From: Lachnospiraceae bacterium UBA7026
GTDB lineage: Bacteria; Bacillota; Clostridia; Lachnospirales; Lachnospiraceae
Length of the DNA: 21,322 nucleotides
Assembly: GCA_002494165.1 (NCBI GenBank)
Contig: DLBH01000051.1
Span: 1 to 21,322 of the forward strand
Reading direction: 5' to 3'
The notes beneath the pieces were generated by a model. The model saw nothing but the letters and a program-made list of their open reading frames with translations. It was not told where the DNA came from and did no database searches. The position numbers were made by a program, and so were the translations under genes. This document shows, in pieces, positions 7,422 through 14,371 of the stretch (within the stretch, counting starts at the first letter, position 1; each line of letters starts with the position of its first letter).

Positions 7422-8378
7422 ATGAACGAACAATTCTATAACGTATCTGCCAATCCTCATGTCAGGGATAAAGCGACGACCCACAGCATTATGCTGGATG
7501 TGATCATAGCACTTCTTCCCGCAACTTTACTGGGATGGTGGAATTTCGGCTGGAAAGCCATTGTTAATACGATCCTCTGCGTTGCTACCTGTATCATAGC
7601 AGAGTACGCATGGCAGCATTTCATGCATAAGAAGATTACCATCATGGACTGCTCGGCAGCCCTGACCGGTCTTCTTCTGGCCATGAACCTGCCGCCGGAG
7701 GTTCCATTCTTTATTCCGGTCATCGGTGGTATCTTTGCCATTATTGTGGTAAAGCAGATCTTCGGTGGACTTGGACAGAACTTTATGAACCCTGCCCTGG
7801 GTGCCAGATGCTTCCTGATCATATCCTATGCGGGTCTTATGACGAATTTCTCCTACAAAGGTTTTGGAGGAAGCTTTGACGCGACCACGGGAGCCACACC
7901 TCTGGCAGCCCTGAAGGCTGGCGAGGCTGTGAATCTGCGGGCCATGTTCTTTGGTAACACAGCAGGTACCATCGGTGAGACTTCCGCCCTGCTGCTGATT
8001 CTGGGCGGCCTGTATCTGATTGCCCGCAAGATTATCAGCTGGCGGATTCCTGTCTGCTATATCGGCACACTGGCTGTCTTTGTACTCCTTTTCGGAGGAC
8101 ATGGCTTTGATATGAATTATCTGGCTGCCCATATATTCGGCGGCGGCCTTATGCTAGGTGCCTTCTTTATGGCTACAGATTATGTCACTTCCCCCATCAC
8201 TCCTAAGGGACAGATTATTTTTGGAATCATTCTCGGTATCCTGACCGGTTTATTCCGAATCTTCGGCGGATCCTCTGAGGGTGTTTCCTACGCGATCATC
8301 TTCAGCAACCTGCTTGTTCCTCTGATCGAGAGATATACGACTCCGGTCGCTTTCGGGAAAGGAGGCAAGAATAAATGA
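7422..8378 (+). CDS. rnfD: Rnf complex subunit RnfD (membrane, covalent FMN)
   Basis: An integral membrane subunit of the Rnf ion pump, 318 residues with about nine to ten hydrophobic segments. It opens with NVSANPHVRDKATTHSIMLDV, typical of the RnfD/NqrB family. The flavinylation motif TTGATPL at 155-161 places the covalently bound FMN on Thr159. Further family blocks are GLGQNFMNPALGARCFL and FMATDYVTSPITPKGQIIFG. The FMN would be attached by an ApbE flavin transferase, which is not encoded in this window. AGGAGAGG lies shortly upstream of the ATG. The stop overlaps the rnfG start (ATGA), indicating translational coupling. Confidence 0.96.
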   Translation: MNEQFYNVSANPHVRDKATTHSIMLDVIIALLPATLLGWWNFGWKAIVNTILCVATCIIAEYAWQHFMHKKITIMDCSAALTGLLLAMNLPPEVPFFIPVIGGIFAIIVVKQIFGGLGQNFMNPALGARCFLIISYAGLMTNFSYKGFGGSFDATTGATPLAALKAGEAVNLRAMFFGNTAGTIGETSALLLILGGLYLIARKIISWRIPVCYIGTLAVFVLLFGGHGFDMNYLAAHIFGGGLMLGAFFMATDYVTSPITPKGQIIFGIILGILTGLFRIFGGSSEGVSYAIIFSNLLVPLIERYTTPVAFGKGGKNK

Positions 8379-9004
8379 ATGCTTTGATTAAAGATTGTCT
8401 GAAGCTGATTGTCATCACCCTGGTCGCAGGTATCCTTCTTGGTGTCATCTATGAAGTGACCAAGGAACCCATCAGGATTCAGCAGGAAAAAACCCAGATG
8501 GAAGCCTACAAAAAGGTCTTTCCTGAGGCAGAGAAATTCGAAGACCTGGAGGGCTTTTCCCCAGAGGAAGCTTCCAAGGTGATCGCAGCCAATAAGGATA
8601 ACACCGTAGATGACCATGAGGGTGATGAAATTACCTCCGTTGTTGTGGCCAAAGATGGTTCTGGTGCTGACTTAGGATATATTTTTGGTGCTACAACCCA
8701 CAAGGGTTACGGCGGGGATATCGAACTGACAGTAGGTATCAGGACTGACGGTACGGTTACCGGCTACTCCGTCCTGGAAATCGGTGAGACCGCCGGTCTT
8801 GGTATGAATGCCAACACCGATGAATGGTCCTCCCAGTACTCAGAGAAGAAAGTTGACAGTTTCTCCGTGGTCAAGGATGGCAGTGGCTCTGACGCCGACG
8901 AAAAGATCGACGCCATCTCCGGTGCGACTATTACAAGTAAAGCAGTTACAGGTCTGATGAACAACTGTCTTGCTTATTTCCAGACTTTAGAAGGAGGTAA
9001 ATAA
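8375..9004 (+). CDS. rnfG: Rnf complex subunit RnfG (extracytoplasmic, covalent FMN)
   Basis: A 209-residue subunit with one N-terminal membrane helix (about 8-27) and an extracytoplasmic FMN-binding domain. The domain shows GYGGDIELTVGI, GYSVLEIGETAGLGMN and the flavinylation motif SGATITS (182-188), in which Thr185 should carry the phosphodiester-linked FMN. RnfG passes electrons between RnfD and the membrane core. The start overlaps the rnfD stop by four bases and is preceded by AAAGGAGG. The region 60-95 is acidic and variable, which is common in this subunit. Like RnfD it needs ApbE, not present here. Confidence 0.95.
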   Translation: MNALIKDCLKLIVITLVAGILLGVIYEVTKEPIRIQQEKTQMEAYKKVFPEAEKFEDLEGFSPEEASKVIAANKDNTVDDHEGDEITSVVVAKDGSGADLGYIFGATTHKGYGGDIELTVGIRTDGTVTGYSVLEIGETAGLGMNANTDEWSSQYSEKKVDSFSVVKDGSGSDADEKIDAISGATITSKAVTGLMNNCLAYFQTLEGGK

Positions 9005-9005
9005 G

Positions 9006-10127
9006 ATGAAACCAAACAGCCCTGTTGAAAGATTATATAATGGTATTTTGAAAGAGAATCCGACCCTGGTCCTGATTCTCGGTATGTGTCCGACCCTGGC
9101 CGTTACCACATCGGCCATCAATGGCTTTGGTATGGGTATGACCACCACAGCGGTTCTGATGTTCTCCAATCTCCTGATCTCCATGCTCCGTAATTTTATT
9201 CCGGACAGAGTCAGGATTCCGGCTTACATCGTAGTAATCGCCTCCCTGGTAACCATCGTCCAGTTCGTACTCGAGGCCTATGTGCCCAGCCTGAACAAGG
9301 CCCTGGGTGTCTATATTCCTCTGATCGTTGTAAACTGTATTATCCTGGGACGTGCCGAGTCCTACGCCAGCAAAAACGGCCCCGTTTCCTCCTTCTTTGA
9401 CGGACTGGGTATGGGCCTTGGTTTTACTCTGGCCCTGACCATCCTCGGTGCCTTCCGTGAGCTTTTAGGATCCGGTTGTATGTTTGGCGTAACCATCCTT
9501 CCCGAGGAGGTCTACACCCCCGCGACTATTTTTATCCTGGCACCGGGAGCCTTCCTGGTTCTGGCCTGTCTGGTGGCTGTCCGCAATAAATTAAACAACC
9601 GCAAGCCGGTTGAGGAAAGAAAAGACATGCCCATCGGCTGTGGCGACTGCTCTAAGTGTGGTAATATGAGCTGTGCCAGCAGAAGTTTCTTTGACATGAG
9701 TGTGGACAATCAAAAGTCCGACACTGCAGCCCCGACGGAACAGGCCAAAGAGCTGACAGCGGAGGAGAAGATTGAGGCGGCTGTGAAGAGAGCAGAGGAT
9801 GCCGCGGCCAGAGCAGAAGCGGCGGCCGCCAAGGCAGAGGCAGCAGCCGGCAAGCTGGCAGGCCCTGAAAAGAAAACAGGTGTCAAGGCAGCTGAGAAAC
9901 CGGCAGCGAAAGCGGCTGGCAAGCAGGCCGCAAAGACCGAAACCAAACCAGCGGCTAAAGAAGCCGACAAAGCAGAGGCTAAGGCAGCTGACAAGGCGGA
10001 AGCCAAACCAGCAGCCAAGGAAGCTGATAAAGCAGAGTCTAAGACAGCCGTCAAGGCCGAAGGCAAAGCGGAAGATAAAAAAGAGACAGCAACTGAAGAC
10101 AAGTCAGAAAAGACGATTGACAAATAG
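9006..10127 (+). CDS. rnfE: Rnf complex subunit RnfE with cysteine cluster and long Ala/Lys/Glu tail
   Basis: Residues 1-198 are a standard RnfE: about six membrane helices forming, with RnfA, the core that holds an intramembrane iron-sulfur centre. Cys28 (GMCPTLAVT) and Cys111 (VNCIILGRAE) are the expected ligands. Typical RnfE proteins end soon after this, at roughly 200-235 residues, but this one has 373. After the last helix comes GCGDCSKCGNMSCA (211-224), a C-x2-C-x2-C-x4-C arrangement that could bind a cluster or metal. From about 240 the chain is almost only Ala, Lys and Glu/Asp, with heptad-like stretches and two 20-residue repeats starting KPAAKEADKAE (314-333, 334-353). The reading frame is intact and the tail ends at the rnfA ribosome binding site. 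The start is one base after the rnfG stop with GGAGG 8 bases upstream. Confidence 0.94.
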   Translation: MKPNSPVERLYNGILKENPTLVLILGMCPTLAVTTSAINGFGMGMTTTAVLMFSNLLISMLRNFIPDRVRIPAYIVVIASLVTIVQFVLEAYVPSLNKALGVYIPLIVVNCIILGRAESYASKNGPVSSFFDGLGMGLGFTLALTILGAFRELLGSGCMFGVTILPEEVYTPATIFILAPGAFLVLACLVAVRNKLNNRKPVEERKDMPIGCGDCSKCGNMSCASRSFFDMSVDNQKSDTAAPTEQAKELTAEEKIEAAVKRAEDAAARAEAAAAKAEAAAGKLAGPEKKTGVKAAEKPAAKAAGKQAAKTETKPAAKEADKAEAKAADKAEAKPAAKEADKAESKTAVKAEGKAEDKKETATEDKSEKTIDK

Positions 10128-10142
10128 GAGGGTAAATAGATT

Positions 10143-10721
10143 ATGATTAAGGATTTAATTTTGATTATCATCGGCTCTGCGATTGTCAATAACGTTGTCC
10201 TGAGCCAGTTCCTTGGTCTGTGTCCCTTCCTCGGTGTTTCCAAGAAGATCGACACATCCGCCGGCATGGGTGCGGCCGTAATCTTTGTTATTACCATCGC
10301 CGCCTTTGTAACAGCACTGATTAACAAGTTTATTCTGGTTCCTCTGGACCTTACTTACCTGCAGACCATCGTATTCATTTTGATCATCGCTGCCCTGGTA
10401 CAGTTTGTGGAAATGTTCCTGAAGAAGTCCATACCCTCACTCTATGAGTCCCTGGGTGTTTACCTTCCCCTGATCACAACCAACTGTGCCGTTCTGGGTG
10501 TGGCCCTGAATGCTGTTCAGTATGAATACAATATTCTCGAATCAGTCATCTATGGTTTTGGAATCTCTGTGGGATTCACGATCGCTATCATTATCCTTGC
10601 CGGAATCCGGGAAAAGATCGAATATAATGATATACCCGAGTCCTGGCAGGGCATGCCGATTGTAATGGTGACAGCAGGACTTATGTCCATCGCCTTTTTC
10701 GGTTTTTCGGGTATTATTTAA
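10143..10721 (+). CDS. rnfA: Rnf complex subunit RnfA (membrane core)
   Basis: A 192-residue integral membrane protein with six hydrophobic helices, homologous in fold to RnfE and packed against it in inverted topology. The conserved blocks NNVVLSQFLGLCPFLGVS (Cys27) and TTNCAVLGVAL (Cys115) supply the two RnfA ligands of the intramembrane Fe-S centre seen in Rnf/Nqr structures. Length and sequence are typical. The GGAGGG ribosome binding site starts at the rnfE stop codon (TAGGAGGG). Fifteen bases separate the two genes. Confidence 0.97.
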   Translation: MIKDLILIIIGSAIVNNVVLSQFLGLCPFLGVSKKIDTSAGMGAAVIFVITIAAFVTALINKFILVPLDLTYLQTIVFILIIAALVQFVEMFLKKSIPSLYESLGVYLPLITTNCAVLGVALNAVQYEYNILESVIYGFGISVGFTIAIIILAGIREKIEYNDIPESWQGMPIVMVTAGLMSIAFFGFSGII

Positions 10722-10736
10722 CAGGAGGAATGGAAT

Positions 10737-11537
10737 ATGAATATGATAGGAATTGTCCTTGCGGCAGCAGTTGTCGGAGGAACAGGACTGGTTATTTCCG
10801 TTCTTCTGGGCATTGCTTCCGAAAAGTTTAAGGTCCCCATCGATGAGAAAGAGGTGGCAGTGAGAGAGTGTCTGCCCGGTAATAACTGTGGTGGCTGTGG
10901 CTATGCGGGCTGTGATGCCCTGGCCAAGGCTATCGCTGCCGGAGAGGCCGATGTAAATGCCTGCCCGGTGGGAGGAGCCAACGTAGCGGACCAGATCGCA
11001 GCCATCATGGGTGTTGAGGCAGCGGCAGGCGTGAAAAAAGTCGCCTATGTCAAATGTGCCGGTACCTGTGAGCTGGCCAAGTCCAAGTATGAGTACAGCG
11101 GTATTGAGGATTGTGTGGCAGCCATGAGCGTGCCCGGAGGCGGTCCCAAAGCCTGTGCCTTTGGCTGTACAGGTTTTGGCAGCTGTGTCAAGGTCTGTGA
11201 CTTTGATGCCATCCACGTTTATAACGGCATAGCCCAGGTGGATGAGGAGAAGTGTGTGGCCTGCGGCAAATGTGTGGATACCTGCCCCAAGAAGCTTATT
11301 GAGCTTGTTCCCTACCAGCAGAAATACAAAGTACAGTGCTCCTCCAAAGAGTTTGGAAAGCCTGTCAAAGAAGTATGCTCCACTGGATGTATCGGCTGTA
11401 AGATGTGTACCAGAGTCTGCAAGTTTGATGCTATTCATGTAGAGAACAATATCGCAAAGATCGATTATGAGAAATGTGTCGGATGCGGCGCCTGTGCAGA
11501 AAAGTGTCCGTCCAAGATCATCATCAAGTATGCTTGA
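10737..11537 (+). CDS. rnfB: Rnf complex subunit RnfB (polyferredoxin, ferredoxin-oxidising)
   Basis: RnfB takes electrons from reduced ferredoxin into the Rnf complex. The 266 residues begin with one membrane helix (about 4-26). A 4Fe-4S domain follows with Cys51, Cys54, Cys59 and Cys76 (CGGCGYAGCD...ACPVGG). Four ferredoxin-type motifs come next: C140/144/150/154, C173/176/179/183, C218/221/224/228 and C247/250/253/257. This predicts about five clusters, in keeping with the polyferredoxin form of clostridial RnfB. Extra cysteines at 107, 111, 126, 201 and 214 lie between the domains. AGGAGG lies 7 bases before the ATG. No terminator follows, so transcription probably continues into nrdR. 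Confidence 0.96.
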   Translation: MNMIGIVLAAAVVGGTGLVISVLLGIASEKFKVPIDEKEVAVRECLPGNNCGGCGYAGCDALAKAIAAGEADVNACPVGGANVADQIAAIMGVEAAAGVKKVAYVKCAGTCELAKSKYEYSGIEDCVAAMSVPGGGPKACAFGCTGFGSCVKVCDFDAIHVYNGIAQVDEEKCVACGKCVDTCPKKLIELVPYQQKYKVQCSSKEFGKPVKEVCSTGCIGCKMCTRVCKFDAIHVENNIAKIDYEKCVGCGACAEKCPSKIIIKYA

Positions 11538-11568
11538 GAAACCCTGTAATAATATGGAGGAATGCTGA

Positions 11569-12051
11569 ATGAAATGTCCTTTTTGCGGCCTTGATAATAC
11601 GCGTGTAATCGACTCAAGACCAGCCGATGAGAATTCTTCGATCCGCCGGAGAAGGCTCTGCGACGAATGTGGGAAAAGATTTACCACCTATGAGAGGGTG
11701 GAGATCCTTCCTCTTACAGTGATAAAAAAAGATCGTACTCGTGAAGCCTATGACCGGTCAAAGATTTTATCGGGAATCATGAGGGCCTGTCATAAGCGCC
11801 CTGTGTCCATCAGCCTGATTGAGGACACGGTTAACCATATTGAAAATGAACTCTATAATCTTGAGTACAAAGAGATTGAGAGCAGCAAGATCGGTGAGAT
11901 CGTTATGGATCACCTGAGACAATTAGAACAGGTGGCCTATGTCCGTTTTGCCTCTGTCTACCGTGAATTCAAGGATGTGGAAACCTTCATGAACGAATTG
12001 AAGAAGGTTTTTGATAATTCAGAAGACAGTAAAGACAAGCAAGATAAATGA
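11569..12051 (+). CDS. nrdR: Transcriptional repressor NrdR
   Basis: NrdR senses dATP/ATP through its ATP-cone and represses ribonucleotide reductase genes by binding NrdR boxes. The 160-residue protein has the N-terminal zinc ribbon with Cys3, Cys6, Cys31 and Cys34 (MKCPFCG and LCDECGKRFTTYE), the basic stretch IRRRRL, and the ATP-cone starting at LTVIKKDRTREAYDRSKI. FASVYREFKDVETF is the usual C-terminal signature. GGAGG lies 8 bases before the ATG, 31 bases after rnfB, with no terminator between them. It therefore probably shares the rnf transcript, which ends at a strong terminator 40 bases further on. No NrdR box or reductase gene was seen in the window. Confidence 0.96.
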   Translation: MKCPFCGLDNTRVIDSRPADENSSIRRRRLCDECGKRFTTYERVEILPLTVIKKDRTREAYDRSKILSGIMRACHKRPVSISLIEDTVNHIENELYNLEYKEIESSKIGEIVMDHLRQLEQVAYVRFASVYREFKDVETFMNELKKVFDNSEDSKDKQDK

Positions 12052-12090
12052 GACAAGCATAGTCCCCGATCAGGACTCCATAGAATCCAC

Positions 12091-12143
12091 AAAGTCTGCA
12101 TGATGACCCCGCAAGAGTGGGGAAAGTCATGCAGACTTTTTTT
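12091..12143 (+). terminator. Strong intrinsic terminator after nrdR
   Basis: A perfect 13-bp stem (12091-12103 with 12127-12139) carries an inner CCCC/GGGG stem (12107-12110 with 12119-12122) and runs into seven T residues (12137-12143). It closes the presumed rnfCDGEAB-nrdR transcription unit. Confidence 0.92.
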
Positions 12144-12152
12144 AATATAAAA

Positions 12153-12253
12153 TGGAAAAATATGTAAATTTCATATTGATATTTTTCTTTTGTCATGGTA
12201 TCTATTAATAGAACTGGAAAAATATGTAAATTATATATTGTGTATTTTCTATT
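12153..12253 (+). repeat. Pair of direct repeats upstream of comM
   Basis: The 18-base sequence TGGAAAAATATGTAAATT occurs exactly at 12153-12170 and 12215-12232, 62 bp apart. Similarity continues with mismatches for about 20 more bases in each copy (an ATATTG block, then a run ending in TTTTC). The spacer is very AT-rich. It may be an upstream activator site in two copies, or a local duplication. TTGATA at 12176-12181 with TGGTATCTA 15 bp further is a possible but weak promoter. TATAAT at 12257-12262 lacks a well-spaced -35. Confidence 0.65.
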
Positions 12254-12268
12254 ATTTATAATAATTAG

Positions 12269-12306
12269 TGGAGGATATATGGTTGAAGTGGAGGATATAT
12301 GGTTGC
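12269..12306 (+). repeat. Tandem duplication of the comM ribosome binding site and start codon
   Basis: GTGGAGGATATATGGTTG is present twice with a 20-bp period (12269-12286 and 12289-12306). Each copy has GGAGG five bases before an ATG. The second ATG (12299) opens comM. The first (12279) opens a different frame: a peptide of 11 codons (MVEVEDIWLLK) ending at TAA 12312-12314, so it runs across the comM start. This is seen directly; any regulatory effect is inference. Confidence 0.85.
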
Positions 12307-13933
12307 TGAAGTAATGAGTGGTATGATCCAGGGCATCGAAGGAATACTTATAAAGATACAGACTGATATTTCAGACGGACTGCCAGTATTTTATATGGTA
12401 GGTTATCTTTCCAATGAAGTAAAGGAGGCCAAAGAGAGGGTGAGGACAGCCATGAAGAATGCTGGCTTCATACTCCCCCCTAAAAGGATATCCATCAACC
12501 TTGCACCGGCTGACATAAGAAAGACCGGCACCTGTTTCGACCTGGCTATAGCAGTTTCCCTCATGGAGGCCGCGGGTATTGTAAAAAAGAAGCTGACCCC
12601 AGAAATTGTTTTTTTGGGAGAGCTGGCTTTAGACGGTACTCTGTCTCCTGTAGAGGGGGTCCTGTCTATAGTCAGGGAAGCCATCACCCAGGGCTACGGT
12701 TACTGCATGGTTCCTGTGGATAATTATTACGAGGCCTCTCTTTTAGAGGGAATTGAGATCATTTGTGTCAGGAATCTCTGGGATGTGAGAAATTATTTGA
12801 ACGGCCAGACCCTCTTAGATGAGAATGGTGAGATCTTAAGCCATGTGGGCCAGTCAGAGCATCTCCAGGCAAGCCTGGCCCAGCTGGCATCTTCCCAGGA
12901 TAATATTACAAGTAATCCGGACCAGGCTGGAGACTATGGAGACTGGTCCAGGCCCCAGATTGATTTCTCAGATGTAAGGGGCCAGAAGGATGCCAAGAGG
13001 GCCATGGAGATTGCGGCTGCCGGTTTTCATAACCTGATGCTGGATGGACCACCTGGCGTGGGCAAGACCATGCTGGCTTCCTGTCTGCCTGGCATTATGC
13101 CAGAGATGACCAGGGAAGAATGTATAGAGACAACCATGATATACAGTGTCAAAGGCCTGATGAAGAAGGGCTTCCGGCTCATGGACAGAAGGCCCTTCAG
13201 GGCAGTCTCTAGTGCTGCCACTCCGGCGGGCCTCTTTGGAGGTGGAATGATTCCCAAACCAGGTGAGATCTCCCTTGCTCATCACGGAGTCCTCTTTTTA
13301 GATGAACTGCCTGAATTTGGAAGGGAGATGATTGAGCGATTCCGCCTGCCTTTAGAGTCCCATTATATTGATATTGTAAGGAAGGAACGGTCTCTTTATT
13401 TCCCGGCCGACTTCCTTCTGGTGGCTGCCGCCAACCCCTGTCCCTGCGGATATTATCCGGACAGGAGCCGTTGTAATTGCAGCAACAGACAGATTATCCG
13501 TTATCATAACAGGTTAAGCGGCCCCATCCTTGACAGGATAGACCTCTTTGTCCGCTGTGAGGAAGTACCCTTCCAAGTCCTTTCCGGGCATAAGAAAGAA
13601 GAGAGTTCAGCCCAGATCCGGACCAGGGTCTTAAGGGCCTGGAATTGCCAGAAAGAAAGGTTCGGTCAGGGGTCTATAGTTTTTAACGGCAGGATGACCA
13701 GACAGCAGATCCAGGATTATTGTGCCCTTGATGACCACTCCTACCGGTTTTTGGAAAAGGTCTTTGACAAGTTCCACCTTTCCGGCCGGTCCTACTACCG
13801 GCTGCTGAAAGTGGCCAGGACCATAGCAGACCTGGAAGGGTCAGAGAAGATTCTTCTTGACCATCTGGAGGAAGCTGTCCACTTCAGGGAAATCCTGGTC
13901 AATCCGGTCTTGCCCCGGGGAATCTTTCAATAA
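12299..13933 (+). CDS. comM: ComM/YifB family AAA+ ATPase (Mg-chelatase-like)
   Basis: ComM is a hexameric AAA+ branch-migration helicase that helps integrate incoming DNA during natural transformation; older annotations call it a magnesium chelatase subunit or YifB. The 544 residues are near the family norm. The N-terminal ChlI domain reads QTDISDGLPVFYMVGYLSNEVKEAKERV and KRISINLAPADIRKTG. The ATPase core has Walker A GPPGVGKT (250-257) and Walker B VLFLDE (331-336). NPCPCGYYPDRSRCNC followed by RLSGPILDRIDLF is the usual ComM block, and the C-terminal domain includes SGRSYYRLLKVARTIADLEGSE. The start at 12299 matches the family N-terminus and has GGAGG five bases upstream. dprA, another transformation gene, follows after a repeat-filled gap. 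Confidence 0.95.
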   Translation: MVAEVMSGMIQGIEGILIKIQTDISDGLPVFYMVGYLSNEVKEAKERVRTAMKNAGFILPPKRISINLAPADIRKTGTCFDLAIAVSLMEAAGIVKKKLTPEIVFLGELALDGTLSPVEGVLSIVREAITQGYGYCMVPVDNYYEASLLEGIEIICVRNLWDVRNYLNGQTLLDENGEILSHVGQSEHLQASLAQLASSQDNITSNPDQAGDYGDWSRPQIDFSDVRGQKDAKRAMEIAAAGFHNLMLDGPPGVGKTMLASCLPGIMPEMTREECIETTMIYSVKGLMKKGFRLMDRRPFRAVSSAATPAGLFGGGMIPKPGEISLAHHGVLFLDELPEFGREMIERFRLPLESHYIDIVRKERSLYFPADFLLVAAANPCPCGYYPDRSRCNCSNRQIIRYHNRLSGPILDRIDLFVRCEEVPFQVLSGHKKEESSAQIRTRVLRAWNCQKERFGQGSIVFNGRMTRQQIQDYCALDDHSYRFLEKVFDKFHLSGRSYYRLLKVARTIADLEGSEKILLDHLEEAVHFREILVNPVLPRGIFQ

Positions 13934-13971
13934 TCTTTACTGTTCAGACCAGCTTTGATCATATATAAACT

Positions 13972-13984
13972 GGCAGGAACTGCC
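13972..13984 (+). other. Small hairpin after comM
   Basis: GGCAG-GAA-CTGCC begins 39 bases after the comM stop. No T run follows, so termination here is unlikely and transcription may reach dprA. Confidence 0.3.
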
Positions 13985-14005
13985 GGGACTGCCCCATTAA
14001 TAGAA

Positions 14006-14330
14006 AGGCTAGAGGGAATATTATGACTGCCTGATGGGGTGGGAGAGCTGGCAGAATAGTATTATGGTTGCTTAATGGGATAGGAGAGCCGGCAGAATAG
14101 TATTATGGTTGCCTGATGGGATAGGATAGCTGGCAGAATAGTATTTCGACTACCTATTGAGATAGGAAAGCAGGCAGAAAAATTATTTTGACTGCACATG
14201 TGATAAGAGGCTGACAGGAAGCATTAAGGCTGCATGATGGGATAGGAAAACAGGCAGAAAAATATTTTGACTGCCCATGTGATAAGAGACTGACAGGAAG
14301 TATTAAGGCTGCATGATGGGACAGGAGGAA
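14006..14330 (+). repeat. Degenerate tandem array of about eight 39-43 bp units between comM and dprA
   Basis: Units can be laid out at 14006-14048, 14049-14089, 14090-14130, 14131-14171, 14172-14211, 14212-14251, 14252-14290 and 14291-14330. A typical unit reads GGCAGAATAGTATTATGGTT, then TGCCTGATGGGATAGGA-AGC. Units 2 and 3 are nearly identical. Units 5+6 and 7+8 form a higher-order pair of about 79 bp with few differences, pointing to a later duplication. The last unit changes into ACAGGAGGAATAG, which supplies a Shine-Dalgarno sequence just before dprA. No long open frame crosses the array. It fills nearly all of the 438-bp gap between comM and dprA. Confidence 0.85.
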
Positions 14331-14371
14331 TAGTAGTGTTCATGACAGTTGTAAAGAAGGAGGAAAGAAAG

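Noticed and set aside
9799..10146. Alternative plus-strand frame of 115 codons within the rnfE tail
   Set aside because: It is a second-frame reading of the same low-complexity DNA, very rich in Arg, Lys and Gln, and has no ribosome binding site.
9710..10327. Long minus-strand open frame of 205 codons opposite rnfE and rnfA
   Set aside because: It is the antisense image of the Ala/Lys/Glu-rich tail, giving a monotonous Ala/Ser/Leu protein; composition alone explains the lack of stops.
10542..11687. Minus-strand open frame of 381 codons opposite rnfA, rnfB and nrdR
   Set aside because: It spans three well-identified + strand genes and has no recognisable domain.
14006..14330. CRISPR array
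   Set aside because: The repeats are contiguous and degenerate, with no unique spacers and no cas genes nearby.
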